DNA of 64,000 nucleotides from JAXLWB01 sp046328715. Its GTDB lineage: Bacteria > Chloroflexota > Anaerolineae > Caldilineales > Caldilineaceae. The DNA lies in contig JAXLWB010000032.1 of assembly GCA_046328715.1 (NCBI GenBank), positions 49,951 through 113,950 of the forward strand, in the 5' to 3' direction. The position numbers were made by a program, and so were the translations under genes. The first letter of the stretch is position 1, and each line of letters opens with the position of its first letter. Positions 8,950 through 17,195 of the stretch are shown piece after piece. The notes under the pieces were generated by a model. The model made no database searches and was not told the DNA's origin. It saw nothing but the letters and a program-made list of their open reading frames with translations.

Positions 8950-9180
8950 TTAGGATGCCTGTGAATAGTTGAGACCTGGGTTCGTGGGCTCGGCTGGTTT
9001 GTTCTCTTCTGCCACTTGCTTATGACGAAGCCACTGCCAACGCCACCAGCGTGTCTCCGCTTGCAGTTGGAGTGAATCTTCTGAGAATGTTGATTCTTGT
9101 TCTTGGGTAGCGTGGTCAACAAGTTGCTTCTGGCGATTGACCATCGTTGCGGTAGTGACATACTTAGAGATGATGCTCAT
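8950..9180 (-). CDS. Small WWRW protein, copy A
   Basis: A 76-residue protein of unknown function. It starts MSIISKYVTTATMV and carries TRWWRWQWLR at about 43-52, followed by a charged, Pro-rich tail with no membrane helix. The start has an AGAGG site 8 nt upstream. It is supported as a real gene by a second copy at 35995-36189 that starts MSIMSKYVVSSMIV, shares a Gln/Glu-rich middle and has the same WWRW motif encoded by the same 12 bases. No family is recognised. It lies upstream of the SMR-like gene and downstream of a secreted-protein gene, all on the minus strand. It could be a signalling or precursor peptide, or a small regulator. Confidence 0.6.
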   Translation of the reverse strand: MSIISKYVTTATMVNRQKQLVDHATQEQESTFSEDSLQLQAETRWWRWQWLRHKQVAEENKPAEPTNPGLNYSQAS

Positions 9181-9550
9181 AGAAAACCTCTTGTTTCGGA
9201 ACTGTGATTCTGTCTATAAATTCGGCTGTGATAAATTCAAACAATCTCTAACAAGCATTATTCCCAGGGAGCGTTAATTACGCGTTAATTGAGCGTTTAT
9301 ACCTGGTTACACCGCATTCCGCTGGCAATCGTCATTGACCGAAGGCTGTTGCCAGTGCCTTCTAGTAAGAGGTTAGCACAAGCGCTGAACCGATTTCCAT
9401 CATTCTATCTATCAATTTGGGCCAACTCAACAGGAAAAATCTCAGATTGGGAGAGGAAAGTCCCAGAATGGGGAGAGAGGGGATGACCAGGTGACCAGGT
9501 GACAGGGTGACAAAGATGGTAGTCCCGTCACCTTGTCACCTAGTCAGTAT
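9181..9550. other. Intergenic stretch with one hairpin
   Basis: No gene is supported in these 370 bases. An ATTACGCGTTAATT near-palindrome at about 9278 and the hairpin at 9485-9545 are the only structures seen. Confidence 0.5.
9485..9545. repeat. Phased hairpin of AGGTGACC units
   Basis: The left arm (9485-9503) and right arm (9527-9545) are complementary at 17 of 19 positions. Each consists of 8-nt AGGTGACn units. It lies six bases downstream of the stop of the secreted-protein gene and is a plausible terminator or 3' stabiliser. Confidence 0.7.
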
Positions 9551-10342
9551 TTACCCCTTGCAGCAACCGCCGGGGGGATCGATGATGAGTTCGTAGAGTG
9601 TCCAGATCGAGCCGGGTGCGCTGATCGTGATCGGCTGATCATGGTTGAATTCAAAGGGTTTGAGCGTGGCCAGGGGGCCAAGTTCATTTTGGTTGAGACT
9701 GTGACTACCGGTGAGGCTGCGCACTGCCGAGTTAAAAGAGACCGTTTGACTTAACAAACTGGTTGTTGTGTCGCCACTGGTGAAGTTGTTTTTGCCATAG
9801 CGGCTTGTAAAGCTAATGTGCCAATCCACACTCATGCTGGCGGTGAGCGCAACATCCTTATGCTGAATCAAAGTGTAAGCTGCGTTAGCATTAGCGAAGT
9901 TCGCCCGCCCCCACAAGGTAAAGCTCTCTAGAGTCTGTTTGCCTGCGGCCACCCCCGGACAGCTCACTGAAAATTTACCATCAAAGGGAGCCTTACCATT
10001 GCCCACTTTGACCATCCCAACATTGTTGACCAAAGTACATTCGAGCAAGGTCCGCCTGATCACCAGCGGATTCACACCAGTGACGTCAACTCGACAGCCC
10101 AGAGTCTTGCTTCCAGAAAGGCCATGATTGAAGTTGAGCACCAACATCCAAGCCCCAATCCCGGCCCCAGCCGAGGGTGTGACTGGCTGACCATCATCGT
10201 TGAGACAGGCAGGATGGATGCTTTGTGCTAGCAAGGGCGATGCCTGGCTCGGTATTAACAAGGTCGTGATGGCCAATAATGCAGCTATCCATAGTGATAG
10301 TTTGCGTGCGCTGAACTTGGGGAAGAGATAGTTCGTTTGCAT
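9551..10342 (-). CDS. Small secreted protein of unknown function
   Basis: A 263-residue exported protein. The start at 10342 (MQTNYLFPKF) is preferred over 10372 because GGAG lies 8 nt before it and it gives a normal signal peptide (basic N-terminus, hydrophobic LSLWIAALLAITTLLI, cleavage after LLAQS at about 38-42). The mature part is Thr/Ser/Asn rich with a few cysteines (ACLNDDG, SKTLGCRV, ECTLV, SVSCPG) and ends ELIIDPPGGCCKG. It is probably an all-beta fold, with no catalytic motif recognised. It is monocistronic and bounded downstream by the hairpin at 9485-9545. Confidence 0.7.
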   Translation of the reverse strand: MQTNYLFPKFSARKLSLWIAALLAITTLLIPSQASPLLAQSIHPACLNDDGQPVTPSAGAGIGAWMLVLNFNHGLSGSKTLGCRVDVTGVNPLVIRRTLLECTLVNNVGMVKVGNGKAPFDGKFSVSCPGVAAGKQTLESFTLWGRANFANANAAYTLIQHKDVALTASMSVDWHISFTSRYGKNNFTSGDTTTSLLSQTVSFNSAVRSLTGSHSLNQNELGPLATLKPFEFNHDQPITISAPGSIWTLYELIIDPPGGCCKG

Positions 10343-10628
10343 CCTGATTTCTCCTTCGCTTTCGTTAACCATTCCCTATTCTATCGCTTGCTATCTCAGC
10401 TACGTTGCAGGTCATCCTTTATAGCAAACCTCATTGAAACTACATAAGTGACTGTCACTCGCCGCGAGAATTAAATCCACCCTTCAGCCCGAGCGAGTGA
10501 AGCCACGGGTAGGCTTAGTCAGTACTCCTCGTTTATTATAGTGTATGATTGCGGCGGGCAGGGGGGCAAAAGGTTCAAATTTATGCCATTTAGTCCCAGA
10601 TTTTAACACAGCGTGACGGATTTGTGCT
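10343..10628. other. Divergent intergenic region
   Basis: This spacer separates the secreted-protein gene (minus) from the STAND ATPase gene (plus) and must hold both promoters. It contains AT-rich TTTATTATAGTGTATGATT at about 10531. No confident -35/-10 pair, operator or structured RNA was found. Confidence 0.4.
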
Positions 10629-13346
10629 ATGACTCAGAACACAGACAAAAAACCTTCTTCTACACTTGAACCATCGGACCGATTCATGCAGACGCTGCGT
10701 CAAACGCTGGAGCACATCGAGGACAGTGAGTGGCTGGACAAACGTTCGCCGTTGGCATCGGTCTTCTTTGCAGGGCTTTCGACCGACCCAGCGCGCAAAC
10801 GCCAAGTTGTGTTGACCGGGCTGAAACCGATCGATGAGCGGCTACGTTCGACCTGGCACCAGTGGGAAGCACGCCCCAAGTCGCCTTTGCAAGGGGCGGT
10901 CTGGGAAGCCGTCTGCCATCTGCCGCCCGACCTGGAAAGCTTCAGCCAGGCCATTCTGATGCTGACTTACTTTGAAGAACCCCGCCCCAAACAGACAGAG
11001 GTGATCCAAGCGCTGGCGCTGGGTCGATCCACCTACTATCGTTACTTGGAACGTTCGGTGGAACTACTGGGTGAGACATTGGTACAACTGTTGCGGCCTG
11101 CCTTGCGCCTGGAGTTGCCAGTTGCGCGTCCGTTGGTGGGGCGGCAGCAAGCGTTGGCCCAAGCCGAGCAAGCGTTGCAACGAGGCAAGGTGGTTCACCT
11201 TCTGGGCGGCGGCGGGGTGGGGAAAACCAGTTTGGGAGCGCAGTTGGCCGCTAACTGGCACGGAGCTGTCTTCTGGTACACCTTTCGCAGCAGTCTCACC
11301 GACCACCTCGACCAGTTGATCTTCGCCCTGGCCTACTTTCTGCACCAGCAAGGAGCCTCCGGTCTCTGGCTGCACCTGAGCACCAACCCGCAAGAGATCG
11401 GCATGAGCAAGGTGCTAGCTGCTCTACGCCAACACCTGAGCGATCTCGCCAATGCCCCGCCCCTACTCTGCTTCGACGAAGTAGATCTGCTGCTGGCCAG
11501 TGACCTCAGCGACAGCGAAGAACATGCCCGCCTGCGTGCCTTCTTCGAAGATCTGGCCCATTCGCCACGTTCAGGTGCGCCCGTGCTGCTGATCGGGCAA
11601 AAGTTGCTACTCGAACCGGACGCCGACGCCTTGATCGCCCTCCCTGCCCTGACGGGTGAGGAAGTGGCAACCTTGCTCGCCCGCGCCAAGATCAAACTAG
11701 AGCCAAGCCAGCAACAACGGCTGCTGAACTTTACACGCGGGAACCCACTACTGTTGCGGCTCTTCGTTGCACTTTTTGCACGGGAGACAAAGTTGGCGGA
11801 GACGTTGCAACAGTTGACCACACCAGTTGCGCTCGACTGGTTTATGGCCCGCATCCGTCTGCATCTCGCCCCTGCCGAAGAGACAATTCTCTATGAGCTG
11901 TCGGTTCACAACGGCGCTGCTCCACGGGATGGCTGGAGGAGCAATCAGAAGGCGTTACGCACCTTGATTGATCTCAACCTGGTCGAAACGCCGAGCCAGG
12001 AGAGCCTCAGCCTGCACCCGGCGATCCGGAGTTGGCTCTATCAGCAGTTGCCACCAGATCGGCGGGCAGCCTTGCACCTAGCGGCGGCTAATCTCTACGC
12101 AGAACGCAGCCGTTTCACATTGGCCACACATCATTACATCCAGGCAGGGCAGCCGAGCATGGCCATCTGGACCTGGTACAACCATCGGCAGCAGGAGATC
12201 AATCAAGGACAAAGCAGCGCGGCGTTGGAATTATTCCTGCCCTTGCGCCAGACCCAATTGACCAACGTCGAAGATCAGCGGGCATTGGCGCTCTTGTTAG
12301 CGCAGTTGTGCAGTCCCGCTGGGCAGACGCAAGCGGGATTGGCGGCGTTGGAGCAGGTCGCCTGGCCGTCAAGTTCGCCGAGCAGCGCCCTGGCCCATCA
12401 ATTGCGTGCCGAATTGCTCACCGACGTGGGTGAGATCGACCGTGCCTTGTCAGAATACCGGCGCAGCCTAGAGAACATACGTTCCCTGCGTTCAACGCAA
12501 ACGGTTAACTTGCACACTCAGATCGCTCGCCGTGCCCTCTGGTATCTGCACGATCTACCCCAAGCACGGAGCGAAGTCAACCATGCTCGTCTCGATCTGG
12601 AGCTACTGCAAGGGGAAATTGAGGACATGACTGGCAATTATCAAGCGGCTCGGACGCATTACGGCAATGCTTTGACCCTGGCCGACGAGGGTACCACCGA
12701 TCATCAACGCGCCAAATTGCATGAGGTGTTGGGCATTCTCGAAGCGCGCTATGCCAATCTGGAGGCGGCAGTTGAGCATATCGAGGCGGCAGGACGTTAT
12801 TATCGAGCGGCGGGCAATCTGGTCTGCGAGGTAGGCGTAACCAATACCAATCTCTCCTATGCCTACCTGGTCAAGCGCCACTACGAGCAGGCGATTCCCC
12901 CCGCACGCAAGGCCGTGGAGTTCTTTGGCGAACTCAATCACCCCTATTGGCTAGCGCTCAACGAAGCCAATCTGGCCGAAGCTCATTTTTATTTGGAAGA
13001 GTTGGAACAAGCCGAACAATATGCACAACAGGGATTGCGCCGTGAAGAAGCCTTTGCCCGTCCCTATTGTTTGTACGTTCTGGGGCAAATTCGCCGAGTC
13101 CAATCACGCTTTAGGGAGTCCGAAGACTACTGTCGGCAAGCGATTGCCGTAGCGGAAGAGATCCAGGATTTGTGGGGATTGGCACCTAGTTGGCGGGCAT
13201 TGGGGGAGTGTTTGCGCGATGCGGGAAGCCACCAAGATGCTCAATCGGCATTTGAAAAAGCACTGGAGATCTTCGAAAGGTTGGGAGTAGAGCAGGAAGT
13301 TAGGGTGATGAAAACGTTGTTGACAACGTCAAATAGCAGTTTTTAA
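10629..13346 (+). CDS. STAND-type NTPase with TPR repeats
   Basis: A 905-residue cytoplasmic signalling ATPase. Residues 1-170 are helical and include an HTH-like segment (ALGRSTYYRYLER). A NACHT/AP-ATPase-like domain follows, with Walker A GGGGVGKTSLG near 195 and Walker B PLLCFDEVDLLL near 280. The conserved TRGNPLLLRLF segment near 370 is the sensor/winged-helix region. Residues about 480-895 are tetratricopeptide-like repeats (ARTHYGNALTLADEG, AVEHIEAAGRYYRAAG, AEQYAQQGLRREE). In this class the TPRs sense a ligand or partner and ATP drives assembly. The output could be DNA binding through the N-terminal HTH-like part, but no classical LuxR or SARP domain is present. No clear Shine-Dalgarno precedes the start. 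A weak hairpin (CCTGCGCTGCTGT/AACAGCGTAGG) follows the stop. Confidence 0.8.
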   Translation: MTQNTDKKPSSTLEPSDRFMQTLRQTLEHIEDSEWLDKRSPLASVFFAGLSTDPARKRQVVLTGLKPIDERLRSTWHQWEARPKSPLQGAVWEAVCHLPPDLESFSQAILMLTYFEEPRPKQTEVIQALALGRSTYYRYLERSVELLGETLVQLLRPALRLELPVARPLVGRQQALAQAEQALQRGKVVHLLGGGGVGKTSLGAQLAANWHGAVFWYTFRSSLTDHLDQLIFALAYFLHQQGASGLWLHLSTNPQEIGMSKVLAALRQHLSDLANAPPLLCFDEVDLLLASDLSDSEEHARLRAFFEDLAHSPRSGAPVLLIGQKLLLEPDADALIALPALTGEEVATLLARAKIKLEPSQQQRLLNFTRGNPLLLRLFVALFARETKLAETLQQLTTPVALDWFMARIRLHLAPAEETILYELSVHNGAAPRDGWRSNQKALRTLIDLNLVETPSQESLSLHPAIRSWLYQQLPPDRRAALHLAAANLYAERSRFTLATHHYIQAGQPSMAIWTWYNHRQQEINQGQSSAALELFLPLRQTQLTNVEDQRALALLLAQLCSPAGQTQAGLAALEQVAWPSSSPSSALAHQLRAELLTDVGEIDRALSEYRRSLENIRSLRSTQTVNLHTQIARRALWYLHDLPQARSEVNHARLDLELLQGEIEDMTGNYQAARTHYGNALTLADEGTTDHQRAKLHEVLGILEARYANLEAAVEHIEAAGRYYRAAGNLVCEVGVTNTNLSYAYLVKRHYEQAIPPARKAVEFFGELNHPYWLALNEANLAEAHFYLEELEQAEQYAQQGLRREEAFARPYCLYVLGQIRRVQSRFRESEDYCRQAIAVAEEIQDLWGLAPSWRALGECLRDAGSHQDAQSAFEKALEIFERLGVEQEVRVMKTLLTTSNSSF

Positions 13347-13382
13347 GCCTGCGCTGCTGTCACTGTAAACAGCGTAGGAGAT

Positions 13383-13853
13383 TCACAAACTCTTTTCGTA
13401 AAAGATGAAGTCAAAAGGCCCAACTTTGCCACGTCGTGTTTCCTGATAGCCGTTTTTCACATATAACTTCTGTGCCGCTTCTTGCTGGATCGTCGTGTCC
13501 AATTCGAGGATTTGATAGCCTTTCTCCTGTGCGAGCATCTCTAGTCTAGAAAGGAGATGTTGAGCGATCCCTTGACGCCAATAATCGGGATGGACACGCA
13601 TACGTTTGATCTCGGCCCGAGTCTGCGAGAGCCTACGCAATGCACCCATCGCAACCAGCACGCCAGCAATTTCAGCGACAAGAAACTCCCCGCCAAGATT
13701 CAGGTAAATATCTTCTATGGCATGTAAATCATCATCCCACGGCCCTGCGATGTGGCGGCTCTGCTCGATGCTATTGAGCGCCAGAATGTGCAAATTCCAA
13801 ACGGCATCGTGATCACTACTTTTGTAACGTCGCACGGTAAGGTTGTCGATCAT
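13383..13853 (-). CDS. GNAT family N-acetyltransferase
   Basis: A 156-residue acetyl-CoA-dependent acyltransferase of the GNAT fold. It begins MIDNLTVRRYKSSDHDAVWNLH (beta1-alpha1). Motif A contains KRMRVHPDYWRQGIAQHLL at about 84-102, with the RQGIA pyrophosphate-binding loop. Beta5 and beta6 follow (YQILELDTTIQQEAAQKLYVKNGYQETRR). The substrate amine is unknown. The neighbouring minus-strand gene upstream encodes a deiminase-like enzyme about 50 nt away, so co-transcription is possible. Family assignment is solid. Confidence 0.85.
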   Translation of the reverse strand: MIDNLTVRRYKSSDHDAVWNLHILALNSIEQSRHIAGPWDDDLHAIEDIYLNLGGEFLVAEIAGVLVAMGALRRLSQTRAEIKRMRVHPDYWRQGIAQHLLSRLEMLAQEKGYQILELDTTIQQEAAQKLYVKNGYQETRRGKVGPFDFIFYEKSL

Positions 13854-13905
13854 TGAAAGTCACCATCCACCGCAATAGCGAAAAATTCTTGGCTAGCCAT
13901 TAAAG

Positions 13906-15012
13906 TCAGTCTTTCGGCTCCTGCTGTGTAGTACAGTGAATGCCACCACCACCGGCTGCGATTCCATCAATATTAATCTGCACAATCGCCCGTTTTGGGA
14001 AGAGCTTTTGCAGCGTTTGTTTGGCAGCCACGTCAGTTTTGGGATCGCCAAATTCAGGCGCAATAACCGCACCGTTACAGACGTAGAAGTTGATATAGCC
14101 CGCAGCAAAATTGTCGGTGGCATACTTTTCACGGATGGTAGAAGGTCCTTCGAGCACCGCGACCTCCAGCTTACGATTCCGGGCATCAGTCGCCTGGCGC
14201 AAAATTTCCACATGTTTGCGGGTAACGACGTGGTCGAACGAAGCCGGGTCAGGATCGTAGCCTGCCACTACCACACCGGGGCGTACAAAACGGGCATAAA
14301 AGTCGGTATGCCCATCGGTAATGTCCTTGTCCTTGATCCCTGGCAGCCAGATGATCTTTTGCAGACCAAGCAGTCGTTTTAGCTCGGCTTCACAGACGGA
14401 TTTGCTCACGCCAGGGTTGCGATTCTGGTTGAGAACGCAGCTTTCGGTGATGATGGCTGTGCCGTGACCATCAACTTCAATGCCGCCACCTTCCAATACC
14501 AGATTCGTCTCTAGCGGCTCAACCTTTGCCTGTTTTGCCACAAAATCGGCGACCTGTACATCCAGCTCGTGCTCTTGTTTATCACCCCAGCCGTTAAAAT
14601 TGAAATTGATACAGGCTTTGCCGCCCGCCTTTGAGGTCACAAACACGGGTCCACTATCGCGCATCCACAGATCATCCAATGGGCAGACGATCAACGCTAC
14701 GGATGGGCCTACTAATTTTTGGGCCAGGGCAAGGTCGGTCTGGCGCACGAGCATGGAGACAGGCTCATAGTTGGCAATGCTCTGTGCAATGGTAGCAAGG
14801 TTGCGCTGTACCTCGGGCAGCAGTTTGCTGCCCCAGATTTTCCGGCTGGCACCAAAGGCCATCCAGGTACGTTTGTGCGGCTCTCCTTCGTCAGGCATTA
14901 CCCAAACCGATTCAGCATTGCTCATGGCAAACGCGCTCTGGTGCAGACTTTTCCAACTGGCGCTCATCGAAAAAGCAGCCAACGATTGAATAAAAGTTCG
15001 TCTCGTCCACAT
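13906..15012 (-). CDS. Exported agmatine deiminase / peptidylarginine deiminase-family protein
   Basis: A 368-residue guanidine-modifying enzyme. The family hydrolyses agmatine to N-carbamoylputrescine, or peptidyl-arginine to citrulline. The N-terminus MWTRRTFIQSLAAF carries a twin-arginine motif and hydrophobic stretch, so it is probably exported folded. The core begins VWVMPDEGEPHKRTWMAFG, typical of agmatine deiminases. Catalytic residues visible are Asp119 in DLWMRDSGP, Glu174 in LEGGGIE, His235 and Asp237 in DGHTDFYARF, and Cys360 in GGGGIHCTTQQEP. Length matches the family. Tat export is less usual for the cytosolic agmatine enzyme and points to an extracellular substrate, either agmatine or protein arginine. 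It lies upstream of the GNAT gene. Confidence 0.88.
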   Translation of the reverse strand: MWTRRTFIQSLAAFSMSASWKSLHQSAFAMSNAESVWVMPDEGEPHKRTWMAFGASRKIWGSKLLPEVQRNLATIAQSIANYEPVSMLVRQTDLALAQKLVGPSVALIVCPLDDLWMRDSGPVFVTSKAGGKACINFNFNGWGDKQEHELDVQVADFVAKQAKVEPLETNLVLEGGGIEVDGHGTAIITESCVLNQNRNPGVSKSVCEAELKRLLGLQKIIWLPGIKDKDITDGHTDFYARFVRPGVVVAGYDPDPASFDHVVTRKHVEILRQATDARNRKLEVAVLEGPSTIREKYATDNFAAGYINFYVCNGAVIAPEFGDPKTDVAAKQTLQKLFPKRAIVQINIDGIAAGGGGIHCTTQQEPKD

Positions 15013-15037
15013 CTCTGTTTAGATCCTATAGAAAAAC

Positions 15038-15778
15038 TCAATTGCGACGTGCCACAAAGACCATGACACGGCTGGAGCGAACGAGCGGCCCACGCTGCCA
15101 GTCGCCGTAAATCTGTTCGACAACAAATCCGGCTTGCATCAAGGAATCAGTCAACTCGGATTGGTTGCGAAAACGCAACTCACTACTGACAATGAGAGAC
15201 TCGCCGGTATCGTCGAAACGATTGTGCCCTTCAAAACGCACCCTCTCGCCCTCCACGCGCAGCAGTTCCAGCCAGCACTCCATCGGACCATAAGGCGAAT
15301 CGATGCGTTCATAGGTAGCGGAGCGAATCCATTGTTCCCAAGCCCGTGCTTGCGGATTACGACTCTCAAATGCCACCCAACCACCTGGACGTAGTGCGGC
15401 ATGGATATGGTGCAGCGTTGCCGCCCATTCCTCGTCGGTGAGAAAGACTTGTGCCACGTTCCCGGTCATGATCGCCAGGTCAGCGTTGGGTCTGCTTAAG
15501 GTGCTGGCGTCGCCTTCGATCCACTCGATGCGCTCGGCTCCTGGTTGGCGGCGGGCATAGGCCAACATAGCCCCAGCGGGATCGACGCCGATCACGCGGC
15601 GATTGCCAACTGCCAGTTCACGCGTCAGCAGCCCGGTGCCACAGCCTAGGTCGACAATCGTCTGAGCGTTCAACTCCGCAGCTAGACCGATGTAAAAGCC
15701 AGTGTCGGCACCGCGCGGATTGTCACGGTCGTATAGCTCCACCAAACGTGGATCAACATAGTGTAGGTCAAGTTTCAT
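15038..15778 (-). CDS. SAM-dependent methyltransferase (class I)
   Basis: A 246-residue Rossmann-fold methyltransferase. The start at 15778 (MKLDLHYVDPRLVELYD) fits the family; the open frame reaching 15931 would overlap the upstream gene by 164 nt and is rejected. Motif I is TIVDLGCGTGLLTREL (about 41-56). VIGVDPAGAMLAYARRQ follows, with the acidic SAM-ribose residue, then EGDAS and MTGNVAQVFLTDEEW. The acceptor substrate is unknown. Its first 11 bases overlap the end of the PD-(D/E)XK-like gene, suggesting translational coupling of the two. Confidence 0.85.
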   Translation of the reverse strand: MKLDLHYVDPRLVELYDRDNPRGADTGFYIGLAAELNAQTIVDLGCGTGLLTRELAVGNRRVIGVDPAGAMLAYARRQPGAERIEWIEGDASTLSRPNADLAIMTGNVAQVFLTDEEWAATLHHIHAALRPGGWVAFESRNPQARAWEQWIRSATYERIDSPYGPMECWLELLRVEGERVRFEGHNRFDDTGESLIVSSELRFRNQSELTDSLMQAGFVVEQIYGDWQRGPLVRSSRVMVFVARRN

Positions 15779-16277
15779 TGCGGAAAAGGGCACCGAAAAA
15801 GCTTTCAACGGTGGGTAATGTGATCCAGCGGATCTCACGTTGGCTTGTGAGAATTCTGCGCGGCACAAGAACGCCACGGCTGTTGCTATCCTGTGCACGC
15901 GTCGGCTTAGAGTGGAAGTCACCCTTGGCAATCAGAGAACGCAGCACGGTCGTACGCGCCAGCAGCGCCTCATCGCCCTCGCCAAGCACATGACACCAGA
16001 GATCGGCCGTTGTCCCTGTGATCCCCGACGGTTCGCGCCGACGAGTGTTCTCCACCTCAAAATAGAAGTTGCCCGTCTCGGCGGCGCGCTTATCCCACTT
16101 CACTTCGACACTGAAGTGCTCGCCGGTTGCAGCAACGACGCTTAGATCGTAGCGTTGACCGGTGTAGCCAATGCGCACATGGGCACCCTTGAGCATAAAG
16201 TAGAGGGCAACCCGCAGTTCGTTGTAATGCCCTTCTTTGAGTTGGGCAGCGAATTGTTCAGGTGTGTTGTGGAACAT
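15768..16277 (-). CDS. Putative PD-(D/E)XK nuclease-like protein
   Basis: A 169-residue protein. The start at 16277 (MFHNTPEQFAAQLKEGHY) lies 6 nt after an extended -10 box, so the mRNA is nearly leaderless; the longer frame to 16424 runs through a hairpin and is rejected. The pattern Glu20 (HYNELRVALYFMLKG), Asp44 (QRYDLSVV) and Glu58-x-Lys60 (FSVEVKWDK) matches the E...D...ExK core of PD-(D/E)XK nucleases. FYFEVENTRR follows, where restriction-like folds often have a helix contacting DNA. It resembles restriction-like or resolvase-like enzymes rather than a named family, and no methyltransferase partner of restriction type is beside it. It ends inside the methyltransferase gene start. Function is inferred from the fold motif only. 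Confidence 0.5.
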   Translation of the reverse strand: MFHNTPEQFAAQLKEGHYNELRVALYFMLKGAHVRIGYTGQRYDLSVVAATGEHFSVEVKWDKRAAETGNFYFEVENTRRREPSGITGTTADLWCHVLGEGDEALLARTTVLRSLIAKGDFHSKPTRAQDSNSRGVLVPRRILTSQREIRWITLPTVESFFGALFRNET

Positions 16278-16283
16278 AGGGGA

Positions 16284-16292
16284 ATTATAGCA
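16284..16292 (-). promoter_or_regulatory. Extended -10 element of the nuclease-like gene
   Basis: On the minus strand TGCTATAAT ends six bases before the ATG at 16277. No good -35 is visible; the hairpin at 16292-16347 occupies that position. Confidence 0.5.
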
Positions 16293-16347
16293 CAGAGCCA
16301 CGAGCGTAAGCGAGTGAGTGTACACTTGCTTACGCTCGTGGCTCTGT
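16292..16347. repeat. Perfect 20-bp hairpin, CAGAGCC family
   Basis: The arm ACAGAGCCACGAGCGTAAGC (16292-16311) pairs perfectly with 16328-16347, and the stem extends inward (AGTG/CACT). It is a relative of the 46891-46946 hairpin. It lies between two divergent promoters. Confidence 0.8.
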
Positions 16348-16358
16348 TTGCCCCAATC

Positions 16359-16387
16359 TTGACAATTCATGTAACTTGTGGTTACAT
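16359..16387 (+). promoter_or_regulatory. tetR promoter overlapping its operator
   Basis: TTGACA (16359-16364), 17 bp, then TTACAT (16382-16387). The -10 lies inside the operator, so repressor binding would block it. Confidence 0.6.
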
Positions 16388-16414
16388 GTGTTATGTAACC
16401 ACAAGTTACATGAA
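16366..16414. promoter_or_regulatory. Nested double TetR operator
   Basis: A perfect 22-bp inverted repeat with a 5-nt centre (GTGTT). Each arm is itself a dyad: ATGTAAC-TTGTG-GTTACAT and ATGTAAC-CACAA-GTTACAT. This gives two adjacent operator sites for a dimeric TetR protein 9 nt before the regulator gene, which implies autoregulation. It may also act on the divergent nuclease-like gene. Confidence 0.75.
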
Positions 16415-16422
16415 CCGCTCCC

Positions 16423-17100
16423 ATGAACCAATCGACATCTCAATCCGAAGCCAAACGCCGCCAGGGCAAACATCAGGTCGATGAGCAGCGCACCAGTATT
16501 CTGGATGCAGCCGAAACGCTCTTCCTCCAAAACGGGCTGGAAAAGACCACAATGGTCGAGATCGCCGCCGTCGCAGGCATTACCAAAGTGACACTCTATC
16601 GCTACTTCCCCAACCGGGATATGATCGCGCTGGAGATTCAGGTGCGTATGATGAACAAGATTGCAGCCTTGGTTGAACCGGGCCAAGTTGACCTGAGCGC
16701 ATCGACCGATCCGGCAAGGGCGCTGAGGAGTGTCAAAACGCTGGTCCAGTCGATGATCCGCAACTTCTCCGCCTTGCGTGACGCCTATCGTTACATGGGC
16801 CAGTTTGACCAACTCTACTTGGACAATCCAACCGACGCCGCCCTAAGCCAATGGACCAAAAATCAACTGCTGGCGCTGCCCTGGGCTGGAGCGAAGCCAT
16901 CAAGCACAACCACGGGGCAGCCTCATGGCGACCGTTTCGGCATGATCCTAAGCACAGTCGTCTGGTTTCTGGAAAAGCTCGCCCTGCGTGGTGAACTGAC
17001 CTGGAGCGATCAATCGATCCCGCTAGAAGAACATTTGAAGTTATTTGAAGAAATGATTGTTGGGTATATCGAACGAAGTATTGGGGAGATAGGGAGATGA
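16423..17100 (+). CDS. TetR family transcriptional regulator
   Basis: A 225-residue repressor-type regulator. The DNA-binding domain spans about residues 22-70 (RTSILDAAETLFLQNGLEKTT, then VEIAAVAGITKVTLYRYFPNRDMI, with the family's YRYF recognition helix). The C-terminal two-thirds is a variable helical ligand-binding and dimerisation domain. The ligand is unknown. Its operator and promoter are directly upstream. It is followed on the same strand, 95 nt away, by a GH78 gene, but a hairpin lies between them. The last codons (IGEIGR, stop) are encoded by the left arm region of that hairpin. Confidence 0.88.
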   Translation: MNQSTSQSEAKRRQGKHQVDEQRTSILDAAETLFLQNGLEKTTMVEIAAVAGITKVTLYRYFPNRDMIALEIQVRMMNKIAALVEPGQVDLSASTDPARALRSVKTLVQSMIRNFSALRDAYRYMGQFDQLYLDNPTDAALSQWTKNQLLALPWAGAKPSSTTTGQPHGDRFGMILSTVVWFLEKLALRGELTWSDQSIPLEEHLKLFEEMIVGYIERSIGEIGR

Positions 17101-17151
17101 GGAGGTAAGAGCCACGGTCGAAGCTTTTCATCTCCCGACCTCCCCATCTCC
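17093..17151. repeat. Phased purine-rich hairpin
   Basis: GGAGATGAGGAGGT (17093-17106) pairs with 17138-17151 at 13 of 14 positions. The wider arms (17083-17163) are GGGAGAT-like units. It overlaps the tetR stop codon and lies before the GH78 gene. Confidence 0.65.
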
Positions 17152-17195
17152 TCATCCCCCTACCATACGTTCCTAACTCAAAAAAGGAGCTAACC

